The notes: generated by a model from the sequence alone, not told the origin. A stretch of 36,631 nt of DNA from Coxiellaceae bacterium UBA1530 (GCA_002323325.1 DCQA01000009.1:10879-47509); one strand, 5' to 3'. Numbered from the stretch's first letter, positions 8,024 through 16,441 are shown. Numbers and translations are program-made.

Positions 8024-8695
8024 TTAATTGGCTGTCAGCATCATAATGCGGCTGCCAACGCGTTGTGCACAATCCGCTAATTCGCCAATTTTGTCAATAA
8101 TACTGTAAAAGAAAATAACATCGACAGGGGGTAATGAGGATTCGAGCTCAAACAGTTGGCCACGTAACGTAACTTGAACATCGTCATTACGTGTCTCAAG
8201 TTCGCGCAATTGGGTAACTAAGTTGTCAATATAGTCGACTTCCCGGCCTCTAAAGCCTGATTCTAGTAAATTATCAAGTTCTTGACTGATTAGTGTAGCT
8301 TGGTTAGCGGCTGCGAGAGCCGTACTGAGATACTCTCGAAAGGTGTCAATAACGGTTGTAGGTATTTCGGTCTTGCGTCCAATCACAAGGCCCGTAATAT
8401 CTTTACTGAGGTTGGCAATCTCATCTTGGCGAGCAACCAGATCAAAGAGCTCGAAACGTGAAATAGGTAATAGCCACGTGCGTGGTAGGTGAGTACGAAA
8501 ATGCATTTTTATAGCATCAGCTTCGTGTTCATAGTCTGAAATCGTTTTACGATAGTGTTTGACGGTTTCCCAATCATGGTCTAGTACCGCTTTGAAGAAA
8601 GGTTTAAGTGCTTGAACGCAGGTATTAACTATTGTCATGTGATGTTGCAAAGGAGCAATAGGAGAACTCGCAAAAATATTTAAAATGCTAGACAT
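8024..8695 (-). CDS. DUF47 / PhoU-like phosphate transport regulator
   Basis: This 223-aa, all-helical soluble protein of the DUF47 (PhoU-like, YkaA/Pit-accessory) family normally sits beside a PiT transporter and is thought to modulate it. Visible family features are the N-terminal FASSPIAPLQHH, the charged helix DYEHEADAIKMHFRTHLPRTW, the RFELFDLVARQDEIANLSKDI region with conserved Asp/Glu pairs, and a C-terminal IIDKIGELADCAQRVGSRI. The length is typical (210-225 aa). The ATG follows AAAAAGG. It belongs to the minus-strand group HPF-CSD, DUF47, PNP, deoC, PiT. The interruption between DUF47 and PiT by PNP and deoC is unusual. Confidence 0.9.
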   Translation of the reverse strand: MSSILNIFASSPIAPLQHHMTIVNTCVQALKPFFKAVLDHDWETVKHYRKTISDYEHEADAIKMHFRTHLPRTWLLPISRFELFDLVARQDEIANLSKDITGLVIGRKTEIPTTVIDTFREYLSTALAAANQATLISQELDNLLESGFRGREVDYIDNLVTQLRELETRNDDVQVTLRGQLFELESSLPPVDVIFFYSIIDKIGELADCAQRVGSRIMMLTAN

Positions 8696-8766
8696 AATGG
8701 CCTTTTTGAAAAATCAACAATGAGACAAAAGCTTAACACATCTGCGAGATTGTGATAACCCATTCC

Positions 8767-9321
8767 TCATCGCGATTGTTGTGAGGCTTCGTTGAGATAA
8801 TAGTCAGAGCGTCTGATATGTTGTGCTTGTGGTCCTTTATCACCTAAGAACTCATGGAACTCAACGGTGTCACCCACATTGAGGTCATCAAACTGATCAT
8901 GAAGAACAGCTTTGTTATTAAAGTAGAACTCTTCACCACTTTGATCCTCAATAAATCCAAAATCCTCTATGAGACGGACAACCTTTCCATGAAAAACAAT
9001 TTTGCGTGTTGGAGGGCGATTAATTTGCTCGGAGTATTCTTTGAGTCTAAGTTCGAGTACATCAAATGTTTTTTTGATTAGAGCATAGAGGTCTTCATCG
9101 TGTTGATGGGCCACTAAGCTTTTTCCAGGTACCGTTAGTGTTATGTTGACGCGAAAGAGTTTTCCTTTGTGTTGAGAGTTTTGTTCCAGCTCAACCACAA
9201 CATGACAACTCACAATGTGTGTAGAGAAGTGTTCGAGACGTTGTAAATTGAGGTTGATGAAATGGCTGAGAGCGTCGGTGCGATCTAGATGTCTGAATTC
9301 GATAATAGGTTCTTGCTGCAT
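8767..9321 (-). CDS. HPF/RaiA ribosome-associated domain fused to a cold-shock domain
   Basis: This 184-aa protein has two domains. Residues 1 to about 100 are HPF/RaiA-like (FRHLDRTDALSHFINLNLQRLEHF..., then VNITLTVPGKSLVAHQHDEDLYALIKKTFDVL), which in relatives binds the 30S decoding region and protects idle ribosomes. Residues about 106-172 form a cold-shock (CspA-like) beta barrel, with RNP1-like DFGFIED and RNP2-like EFYFNN. This architecture is known among proteobacterial HPF/RaiA-family proteins and differs from the long HPF with a C-terminal dimerisation domain. A GAGGAG ribosome-binding site precedes the ATG. A consensus TATAAT lies about 90 bases upstream. It is 71 bases ahead of the DUF47 gene, possibly co-transcribed. 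Confidence 0.9.
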   Translation of the reverse strand: MQQEPIIEFRHLDRTDALSHFINLNLQRLEHFSTHIVSCHVVVELEQNSQHKGKLFRVNITLTVPGKSLVAHQHDEDLYALIKKTFDVLELRLKEYSEQINRPPTRKIVFHGKVVRLIEDFGFIEDQSGEEFYFNNKAVLHDQFDDLNVGDTVEFHEFLGDKGPQAQHIRRSDYYLNEASQQSR

Positions 9322-9410
9322 AATTTACTCCTCATGACAAAATGCTAATTACTAATGATGGATGCCTCCTCACGGTAGATTGATCGTGATTATGTTGTTT
9401 TTACAGTTTT

Positions 9411-9416
9411 ATTATA
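9411..9416 (-). promoter_or_regulatory. Candidate -10 box for the HPF-cold-shock gene
   Basis: Read on the minus strand this is a perfect TATAAT, 90 bases before the HPF-CSD ATG, in the gap after glmS. No good -35 is seen at 17 bases (AAGCAA). It marks a probable independent promoter for the hibernation/phosphate group. Confidence 0.35.
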
Positions 9417-9481
9417 GGACAAAATCTTACGCTTTGCTTAAAAAAGGGGAAAATAACTACAAATGAATAAGTTGGGTGCTT

Positions 9482-11299
9482 TTATTCGACAGTGACGGAT
9501 TTTGCTAAATTTCTTGGCTGGTCTACGTCCGTTCCTTTAGCTACAGCAATGTGGTAAGCCATGAGTTGTAAAGGTATGGTATAAACCAATGGTTCTAGCA
9601 ACGCATTGACAGTCGGCATTGGGATGAGGGTGACATCCTGTTGAGACCAAAAAGCAACATCATCACTGACCACATAGACTTTACCGCCTCGTGCTTGAAT
9701 TTCCTCAACGTTGGAGCACATTTTTTTGAAGAGTCGGTTGTGTGGGGCCAAGACAACAATAGGCATGTGGTTATCCACCAGCGCTAAAGTGCCGTGCTTA
9801 AGCTCACCCGCTGCATAGGCCTCGGCATGGCAATAAGAAATTTCTTTTAATTTCAGAGCACCTTCCATAGCAATGGGATAAAGCGAGCCGCGAGCGATGT
9901 ATAGCGCACTGTGCTTATCGATAAAACGGTGTGCTAAAGCGGCAATGACCGTGTCTAGTTGTAATGTGGTTTCAATGGTTTCTATGACGGTGTTGATGTC
10001 TAAGTCAGCTAAAAGCTTAGAGCTACTCTTGTGATGTTCCGCTAGCGCTGAACAAAGGAGCATCAGCGCTGTGAGCTGTGCGGTGAAGGTTTTTGTTGCG
10101 GCAACACCAATTTCTGTTCCGGCTTGAGTGATAAAATGAATATCGGTTTCACGCACTAGAGTGCTCGTTGATACATTGCAGATGCAGAGAGTAGCTAAGT
10201 AGGACTGTTGTTGCGCTAATGAGAGTGCAGCTAGTGTGTCTGCAGTTTCACCTGATTGGGATAAAGCAACAAATAATGTATTCGGCTCAACTACAGTATC
10301 CTTGTAGCGGTATTCACTGGCAATATCGACCGTGCAAGGGAGGTTGGCATAGGATTCTATCCAATAGCTCGCAACAAGAGCAGCGTGATAGCTAGTCCCG
10401 CAAGCTAACAATCGAACGCGTTGAGTTTGTTGGAAGATGTGACCAGCTTTTTCACCAAATGCAGACGGTTGGACACGGCCATGGTTAATGTGCTCAGCAA
10501 AAGTTTTTTTGATGGTTTGGGGTTGTTGGTACATTTCTTTTTGCATGAAATGGCGGTAGTGGCCTTTGGATGTCGTCTGTGTCTCTGAGTCGCATTCAAC
10601 CACCGGACGATCAACTAGGTTATTTGATTTATCAATAATAGTTAACTGAGTCGTCGTTAATTGAGCAATGTCTCCCTCTTCTAAAAAAATATGACGTTGT
10701 GTCACGGGCAGTAATGCGACAGAATCAGAGGCGATGAAGTGCTCCTCTACACCGATTCCGATGACTAAAGGACTGCCTTGGCGGACGGCAAAAATGGTGT
10801 CTGGGTAATCTTTCAGGATGATGCCAATCGCATAAGCTCCTTGCAGCTGATCTCGAAGTGATTTGATGGCTTCACGTGGTTCAGTAGTGGTTTTTAAGAG
10901 ATGGTGAAGTAAGTGAGCGATGGTCTCTGAATCAGTGTCAGAGTTAAAGATATAGCCTTTATTGATGAGCTCTTGCTTTAAAGAGGTGTAATTTTCAATG
11001 ATGCCGTTATGCACAATGGCAACAGTGTCGTGAGAGTGGTGTGGATGAGCATTTTTTTCGCAGGGTGCACCATGAGTTGCCCAGCGAGTGTGAGCAATAC
11101 CGATAGAGCCAACAAGGGGGGTGTCATTGAGTTGCTGGGCTAATTGATCCACCTTGCCTTTTGTGCGTACAGATTCCAGATTTGCGTTCAGCACGCTGAC
11201 GCCAGCAGAGTCATAGCCACGATACTCGAGGCGCTTCAAACCTTCGACTAAAATGGGTGTGACTGGTCGATTCGCTATGGCTCCAACAATACCGCACAT
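9482..11299 (-). CDS. glmS: Glutamine-fructose-6-phosphate aminotransferase (isomerizing)
   Basis: This 605-aa enzyme converts fructose 6-phosphate and glutamine to glucosamine 6-phosphate, the first step to UDP-GlcNAc for peptidoglycan and LPS. The glutaminase domain starts MCGIVGA; its Cys2 must be exposed after Met removal, so the start is 11299 (behind TAGGAG) and not an upstream in-frame ATG. HTRWATHG and VHNGIIENY follow. The C-terminal half has two SIS sugar-isomerase domains (ACGTSYHAALVASYW, SQSGETADT) and ends PRNLAKSVTVE as in the family. The length matches E. coli GlmS (609 aa). It diverges from tkt across 141 bases. No glmS ribozyme is expected or seen in this leader. Confidence 0.97.
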   Translation of the reverse strand: MCGIVGAIANRPVTPILVEGLKRLEYRGYDSAGVSVLNANLESVRTKGKVDQLAQQLNDTPLVGSIGIAHTRWATHGAPCEKNAHPHHSHDTVAIVHNGIIENYTSLKQELINKGYIFNSDTDSETIAHLLHHLLKTTTEPREAIKSLRDQLQGAYAIGIILKDYPDTIFAVRQGSPLVIGIGVEEHFIASDSVALLPVTQRHIFLEEGDIAQLTTTQLTIIDKSNNLVDRPVVECDSETQTTSKGHYRHFMQKEMYQQPQTIKKTFAEHINHGRVQPSAFGEKAGHIFQQTQRVRLLACGTSYHAALVASYWIESYANLPCTVDIASEYRYKDTVVEPNTLFVALSQSGETADTLAALSLAQQQSYLATLCICNVSTSTLVRETDIHFITQAGTEIGVAATKTFTAQLTALMLLCSALAEHHKSSSKLLADLDINTVIETIETTLQLDTVIAALAHRFIDKHSALYIARGSLYPIAMEGALKLKEISYCHAEAYAAGELKHGTLALVDNHMPIVVLAPHNRLFKKMCSNVEEIQARGGKVYVVSDDVAFWSQQDVTLIPMPTVNALLEPLVYTIPLQLMAYHIAVAKGTDVDQPRNLAKSVTVE

Positions 11300-11377
11300 A
11301 ATAACTCCTAAATCAAAAGCCTGCATACTAACTGAATTCTCTATTAAATGAAATGACACGAGATGCCGGGCTTATCG

Positions 11378-11387
11378 CTAGATCTAG
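11378..11387. repeat. 10-bp palindrome in the glmS/tkt divergent intergenic region
   Basis: CTAGATCTAG is a perfect palindrome between the two divergent genes, both of which use fructose 6-phosphate or its products. A possible tkt -10, TATGAT, is at 11402-11407. Regulatory use is only a guess. Confidence 0.25.
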
Positions 11388-11440
11388 GCTACAAGAGTCG
11401 GTATGATGTCGAAACCTTTGACCTAACGCAGGATGTTTGC

Positions 11441-13456
11441 ATGAATTCACGACGACAATCCTTGGCTAACGCTGTTCGAGCGCTCTCAATGGATGCTGTG
11501 CAGCAAGCAAAGTCGGGTCATCCCGGTATGCCCATGGGTATGGCTGACATTGCTGAAGTGTTATGGAATGATTGTTTACAGTTTAATCCAAGCAATCCCC
11601 AGTGGATAAATCGTGATCGCTTTATATTGTCCAATGGTCACGGCTCAATGTTGCTGTATTCAGTACTGCATCTAACTGGCTACGATCTATCAATCGACGA
11701 CATAAAGCAGTTTCGTCAGTTAGGTTCAAAAACCCCCGGGCATCCTGAATACGGTCATACACCAGGTGTTGAGACCACAACTGGTCCTTTGGGGCAAGGC
11801 TTGGCCAATGCCGTGGGCATGGCTATCGCAGAAAGTCGATTAGCAGCCGAGTTTAATCGTCCCAATTTTTCTATCGTTGATCATCACACTTATGCTTTTG
11901 TGGGTGATGGGTGTCTGATGGAAGGTTTGTCACACGAAGCGTGTTCGTTGGCGGGTACTTTGGGTCTAGGAAAGCTAATTATTATCTACGATGACAACGG
12001 TATTTCAATTGACGGCGAGGTGACAGCCTGGTTCAGTGAGAATGTTTCTGAGCGTTTTCATTCTTATCATTGGCAAGTAATTGAGGCAGTTGACGGTCAT
12101 GATGCAGATGCGGTTCATCACGCTATCCTGGCCGCACAAGCCGAGACACAACGCCCAACGATTATTTGTTGTCGTACACAGATTGGTTTCGGTTCTCCTA
12201 ATCGTGTTGGTACAGCCGGTGTGCATGGTGCGCCGCTGGGTGAAGAGGAAATTACATTAACTCGCGAAGCATTAAACTGGTCTCACGCGCCATTTGAGGT
12301 ACCTGATGCGATCTACCAACATTGGGATGCGCGTGCACGAGGTGCGGTGGTTGAGGGTGAGTGGAATGCCTTATTTGCAGCGTATGAGCAACAATATCCC
12401 GAGTTAGCCAAGGCTTTTCTACGACGTCATCACGGTGAGTTATTACCAGAGTTTGAGGAAGTAACGACACAAGCTTGGCAAGCTTTTCAATCAACATCAA
12501 CAGCCATGGCAACACGTCAGGCTTCACTGCACTGTCTAGAGGCCATGGCTGATGTTGTGCCTGAATTTATGGGTGGGTCAGCAGACCTCAGTGGTTCTAA
12601 TTGCACGTTGACACAATCCGCAGTTGCATTTACTGCAGATAACCCCTTAGGTAATTACTTGCACTACGGTGTACGTGAGTTAGGTATGAGTGCCATTATG
12701 AATGGTATGGCATTACATGGTGGTTTGATCCCTTTTGGTGGTACTTTTTTAGTATTCAGTGATTATGCTCGTAGTGCGATTCGTTTAAGTGCCATGATGC
12801 AAGCGCGTGTGGTGTACGTGCTAACTCACGACTCGATTGGTGTTGGTGAAGATGGGCCAACGCATCAACCGATTGAACATTTAACCGCTTTGCGTTTAAT
12901 TCCCAATGTGCATGTCTGGCGTCCAGCGAGTGCGGCTGAAACTATGGTAGCTTGGCGTTCAGCGTGTGAGCACTCTGGACCAACGTGCTTGGCCTTATCG
13001 CGTCAATCCATGCCGGTCATCTCACGAGAAGTGGGTATGGTTGAAATGAGCCATGGTGCTTATGTAGCGTATCAATCTCCAGGCGATTGTGGCTGTTTGT
13101 TAATGGCCTCAGGTTCTGAGGTAGGGGTCACTATAGAAGCCGCTCAACAGCTAGAGCAGTCTGGCATTGCTTGTCGCGTGATTTCCGTACCGTGTATGGA
13201 GTTATTTGATAAACAGTCAGTTGAGGTCAAAGAGGCCGTTATGCCTGCAGCTATTTCTGCGCGTGTTGCTATTGAGGCAGGTGTTGGATTGAGTTGGCGA
13301 CCTTGGGTTGGCGATCACGGGCAAATTATTGCCATTGAGCAATTTGGGTTATCAGGCCCAGCGCATCAAGTCTATCAGGCGGTTGGATTAACTGCACAGC
13401 ATGTGATTGACGCTGCTAAAGCTCAAGTGGTTCAGCGCTCAGTACGAATGGAATAA
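11441..13456 (+). CDS. tkt: Transketolase
   Basis: This 671-aa thiamine-diphosphate enzyme moves two-carbon units between ketose and aldose phosphates in the non-oxidative pentose phosphate pathway. The start is the ATG of MNSRRQSLANAVRAL, as in the family (E. coli 663 aa); a longer in-frame start at 11363 would add 26 foreign residues. Landmarks are GHPGMPMGMADI, NRDRFILSNGHGSM, the ThDP motif GDGCLMEGLSHEA...DDN (from residue 155), AGVHGAPLG, GSADLSGSN with the following catalytic region, and HDSIGVGEDGPTHQPIEHL. It is followed 68 bases later by gap, with two small hairpins in the gap. The products feed rpiA (34625) and GAPDH. Confidence 0.97.
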   Translation: MNSRRQSLANAVRALSMDAVQQAKSGHPGMPMGMADIAEVLWNDCLQFNPSNPQWINRDRFILSNGHGSMLLYSVLHLTGYDLSIDDIKQFRQLGSKTPGHPEYGHTPGVETTTGPLGQGLANAVGMAIAESRLAAEFNRPNFSIVDHHTYAFVGDGCLMEGLSHEACSLAGTLGLGKLIIIYDDNGISIDGEVTAWFSENVSERFHSYHWQVIEAVDGHDADAVHHAILAAQAETQRPTIICCRTQIGFGSPNRVGTAGVHGAPLGEEEITLTREALNWSHAPFEVPDAIYQHWDARARGAVVEGEWNALFAAYEQQYPELAKAFLRRHHGELLPEFEEVTTQAWQAFQSTSTAMATRQASLHCLEAMADVVPEFMGGSADLSGSNCTLTQSAVAFTADNPLGNYLHYGVRELGMSAIMNGMALHGGLIPFGGTFLVFSDYARSAIRLSAMMQARVVYVLTHDSIGVGEDGPTHQPIEHLTALRLIPNVHVWRPASAAETMVAWRSACEHSGPTCLALSRQSMPVISREVGMVEMSHGAYVAYQSPGDCGCLLMASGSEVGVTIEAAQQLEQSGIACRVISVPCMELFDKQSVEVKEAVMPAAISARVAIEAGVGLSWRPWVGDHGQIIAIEQFGLSGPAHQVYQAVGLTAQHVIDAAKAQVVQRSVRME

Positions 13457-13491
13457 GCTCTAACACCAGAGCAAGCCCACAAGGTGGTGGG
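13457..13491 (+). other. Tandem hairpins between tkt and gap
   Basis: Two adjacent inverted repeats fill the tkt-gap spacer: GCTCT-N6-AGAGC (13457-13472) and CCCAC-aaggtg-GTGGG (13476-13491). Neither is followed by a T-run. They may act as RNA-processing or stability elements that set the tkt:gap ratio. The hairpins are seen; the role is inferred. Confidence 0.4.
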
Positions 13492-13524
13492 AAGAAACAA
13501 CAAATATAATAAGGAGTTTTTAGT

Positions 13525-14535
13525 ATGACAATTAAAGTAGCAATTAATGGTTTTGGTCGCATTGGTCGTAATGTTGCTCGAGCATTATTCGAGTCCGGTC
13601 AACATCACGAGATTCAGTTAGTAGCCATCAATGACTTAGGCAGCATTGAAACTAATGCGCACTTATTTCGCTACGATAGTGTCCACGGGCGTTTCCCAGG
13701 CGATGTGAGTGTTGAAAATGATCAGCTAATTATTAATGGTCAAGCCATCAATGTGTACGCAGAGCGTAATCCTGCTGAGTTACCGTGGGGTGATTTAGAC
13801 GTTGATGTGGTTATGGAGTGCACGGGCTTATTTGCTAGTCGTGAAAAAGCATCGGTTCATCTTCAAGGGGGGGCTAAGAAAGTCTTGATTTCAGCACCTG
13901 CCGGTAAAGACGTTGATGCAACCGTTGTCTATGGTGTTAATGATTCTGTATTGAAAGCCAGTGATACGATTGTTTCTAATGCATCGTGTACAACAAACTG
14001 TTTAGCGCCTATCGTTAAGCCATTGCACGATGCGTTTTCGATCACCAGTGGATTGATGGTCACTATCCACGCTTACACCAATGATCAAATGCTCTCAGAC
14101 AGCTATCACTCTGACTTACGTCGCGCACGTTCTGCCACGCAATCGATGATTCCCACTAAGACCGGGGCTGCGGCGGCGGTCGGCTTAGTGATGCCAGAAC
14201 TGGATGGTAAGTTAGATGGTTATGCCATGCGTGTGCCAACCGTGAATGTTTCTGTGGTGGATCTAACCTTTACCACTGAAAAGGCAACCAGTATTGATGA
14301 AATCAATGCAGTGATTAAGTCAGCAGCCGAGGGTGAGCTAGCTGGAGTATTGGCGTATAGTGATGAGCCATTAGTATCGATTGATTTTAATCATTGCCCG
14401 GCCTCATCAACATTCGATGCCACGCAAACGCGTCAGATGGAGCACTTATATAAAGTGGTTTCTTGGTATGACAACGAATGGGGTTTTTCTAATCGTATGC
14501 TAGATACTACACGGGCCATGATGAGTGTTGATTAA
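13525..14535 (+). CDS. gap: Glyceraldehyde-3-phosphate dehydrogenase, type I
   Basis: This 336-aa NAD-dependent enzyme oxidises glyceraldehyde 3-phosphate to 1,3-bisphosphoglycerate. The N-terminal Rossmann motif is VAINGFGRIGRNVARAL. The catalytic Cys lies in SNASCTTNCLAP (near residue 153) with the partner His in TIHAYTNDQ. LRRARSATQSMIPTKTGAA and the C-terminal SWYDNEWGFSNRM are intact. A strong AAGGAG site precedes the ATG. The gene follows tkt as in the tkt-gap-pgk clusters of many gammaproteobacteria, but here a hairpin and a convergent membrane-protein gene replace pgk. The motif set resembles the proteobacterial class that also includes erythrose-4-phosphate dehydrogenase (Epd); with tkt adjacent, an Epd role cannot be fully excluded. 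Confidence 0.93.
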   Translation: MTIKVAINGFGRIGRNVARALFESGQHHEIQLVAINDLGSIETNAHLFRYDSVHGRFPGDVSVENDQLIINGQAINVYAERNPAELPWGDLDVDVVMECTGLFASREKASVHLQGGAKKVLISAPAGKDVDATVVYGVNDSVLKASDTIVSNASCTTNCLAPIVKPLHDAFSITSGLMVTIHAYTNDQMLSDSYHSDLRRARSATQSMIPTKTGAAAAVGLVMPELDGKLDGYAMRVPTVNVSVVDLTFTTEKATSIDEINAVIKSAAEGELAGVLAYSDEPLVSIDFNHCPASSTFDATQTRQMEHLYKVVSWYDNEWGFSNRMLDTTRAMMSVD

Positions 14536-14545
14536 TAGAGTGTTT

Positions 14546-14599
14546 TCGAATCGATTGATTGTTAAATTATGATCAATCGATTCGATCAGGCCCTTTTTT
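14546..14599 (+). terminator. gap: Strong hairpin terminator after gap
   Basis: A perfect 14-bp inverted repeat (TCGAATCGATTGAT at 14546-14559, complement at 14572-14585) with a 12-base loop is followed eight bases later by TTTTTT. It sits between convergent gap and the 602-aa membrane gene. The offset T-run is slightly atypical. Confidence 0.7.
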
Positions 14600-14632
14600 A
14601 TTAAATGCCTACTATTGTTAGGTTTTATTACT

Positions 14633-16441
14633 CTAATTTACCGGTGGTAACAGACCTTCCTTAATGCCATGTCCATCCTCATTGGCTGTATTACAGTTTT
14701 TGCATGGTCCGAACAAAGTATTGAAACGTGACACCAGGCCTGCCGATGCTTTCTGCTCCATCAATACAAAGTTATTCACCGAGAAGGTGCTGCGTCCTAA
14801 ATTTCTAATGTGATTTTCCCTTGACTTACTTGTCCCGATAGCTTGTATGATTCGGTCAACCAGTTTCGATGCTTCATCTATAGATTCAGGTAGCTGATCA
14901 TTTTCAAGCCAATGTATGACGGTAGTTTTCAAGACAGGTAAGAAAGCAAAAAACGCGCCGTAGAGGTTAAACACGGGTACGCCTGCACACAGTTGGATCA
15001 CCGTTGCAACAAAAGAATCTTCTGAGCTCAGGGTGGAACCCCAGATGTACTTTGACCACGCTGGTAGAAAATCAGAGAACGCTTCATAGGGGTCCCACGA
15101 TCCAGAGAGCTCTCTGTCTGGGTCTACCACATCATCGGAAACACTGAGAATACCGCCAAAAGAGAGAGATATGAAAACAACTAATATTGCTGTCGTGATG
15201 CCTAATAGTGACTTCGTACTCGATTGTTGAGCTATTGTGTTTGATGGGTAAATAGCAATTTGACCAGTCAAGTCGCGAATTTGTAGCGCTTTAGATATTT
15301 GCATTAATGTATCAAAGCCCATGACAAAAACAGGTGTGAAGATACAAAGTGTAAGAAAAGAGCGCAGGCCCTGCAGCTCACTGATGGTGTTCGACTCCAG
15401 ACTTTCGACAATACTCACCATTAGGACTGAGGTAAATAAAAGGGCAGCTACAGAAGAGGGTATCACTCCTCGAAAAGTTCGTGTCCAGTTTGTACCAAAG
15501 CGTTGGTCATAGAGTGCTGTTGAAGATAGTAAAGTCTTCATAACGTTATCAAGCTTTTTCGGGAAGTCTATATTGAGATTGTCATTATCCCCATTGAGTG
15601 CATCGGTATAACTCTGGACGCTGGCTAATTGATTTAATTGATCAGTAGCATCAAGTAGTGCTGGTAATACTGCTGTGAGATTATCAGCCTGACTGTTAAA
15701 ATGTTCTGAGATGGTGTTTGCAGTGTTCTTCTGCATAGTAAGCATTAGAGCAGCTTTTCTAAGTGTTCTTTGCAGTAACCTCTCGATTGCGATTAGGTCA
15801 GCTTTAGTTTTGACAACTTCTTCATTTTCCCAGGTTGTGTAAGATGATAGACGATAGGCGCTTGACTGGTGATCTTTATTGTAGAGATATCGATAATAAG
15901 ATCGGACTAGGTTAGGCCACATTTGTTGTCCGTAAATGGCAGTTGTGCGTAACAGACCAATAGCACCAGCGACTTGAAAAAAGAGATTCAGGTTATCACT
16001 ATCTTTCACTGGGTTGTTGATAAAGGCAAGGTATGGAGCGATGGTTGATATGAAGCCACTAAGAAGTTCAATGCCCCCTTCTAAGAAGGTCCTTTGTGGG
16101 TTTGTGAAAGTATAGCGATGGAGTAGTTCTACTCCAAAGCAGAAGTTAACAAAGTAAGTTCCAGCGAAAATTAATGACCCCCAAACTTGTGGCGGTAACA
16201 TATCTGGAGCGGTAACGTCATCGTTGATAAGAGAAGAAAGAGTCGACAACGTAAATGGCAAAGGCGCGCAGATCAGTGTGGTTAGAAAAGCGGCCCTTGA
16301 GATATAGGAAATGGTTTCTTTTTTCTGAGTACCCTCCGCTTCATCATTAGGGATACTCCCTGGAAATTGCAAAGATTGGCCCATGAATTCCGGAGGTTTT
16401 TCCTCGGGTGGATTTTTATCTGTTTGATTTGGGTTAAGCAT
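14633..16441 (-). CDS. Orphan 602-aa multi-pass membrane protein
   Basis: I do not recognise this family. The N-terminus (about 35 residues) is polar and Pro/Glu-rich. Four hydrophobic segments follow in the next 130 residues. Then comes a long soluble helical region (about residues 170-310), with heptad-like LTAVLPALLDATDQLNQLASV. Four more membrane segments follow (about residues 315-500), and a polar tail carries a CKNC motif near the C-terminus. The layout, two membrane halves around a cytosolic or luminal core, is like a channel or secreted membrane effector, but nothing proves this. The ATG at 16441 with AGAGGT is preferred over a TTG 24 codons upstream that lacks a ribosome site. It is convergent with gap and 137 bases from epmA. 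Confidence 0.75.
   Translation of the reverse strand: MLNPNQTDKNPPEEKPPEFMGQSLQFPGSIPNDEAEGTQKKETISYISRAAFLTTLICAPLPFTLSTLSSLINDDVTAPDMLPPQVWGSLIFAGTYFVNFCFGVELLHRYTFTNPQRTFLEGGIELLSGFISTIAPYLAFINNPVKDSDNLNLFFQVAGAIGLLRTTAIYGQQMWPNLVRSYYRYLYNKDHQSSAYRLSSYTTWENEEVVKTKADLIAIERLLQRTLRKAALMLTMQKNTANTISEHFNSQADNLTAVLPALLDATDQLNQLASVQSYTDALNGDNDNLNIDFPKKLDNVMKTLLSSTALYDQRFGTNWTRTFRGVIPSSVAALLFTSVLMVSIVESLESNTISELQGLRSFLTLCIFTPVFVMGFDTLMQISKALQIRDLTGQIAIYPSNTIAQQSSTKSLLGITTAILVVFISLSFGGILSVSDDVVDPDRELSGSWDPYEAFSDFLPAWSKYIWGSTLSSEDSFVATVIQLCAGVPVFNLYGAFFAFLPVLKTTVIHWLENDQLPESIDEASKLVDRIIQAIGTSKSRENHIRNLGRSTFSVNNFVLMEQKASAGLVSRFNTLFGPCKNCNTANEDGHGIKEGLLPPVN

Noticed and set aside
11300..11359. Longer N-terminus of GlmS (20 extra residues)
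   Set aside because: GlmS needs Cys at position 2 as nucleophile, and MCGIVGA with a TAGGAG site fixes the start at 11299.
11363..11440. Longer N-terminus of transketolase (26 extra residues)
   Set aside because: Family proteins start at MNSRRQSLANAVRAL-like sequence; the extra part overlaps the glmS/tkt regulatory region.
11300..11440. glmS ribozyme
   Set aside because: That ribozyme is typical of Firmicutes. The leader here is far too short and no matching core is seen.
14546..14585. tRNA-like TTCGAATC in the gap after gap
   Set aside because: It is part of a 14-bp perfect hairpin. No acceptor or anticodon arms fit a cloverleaf.
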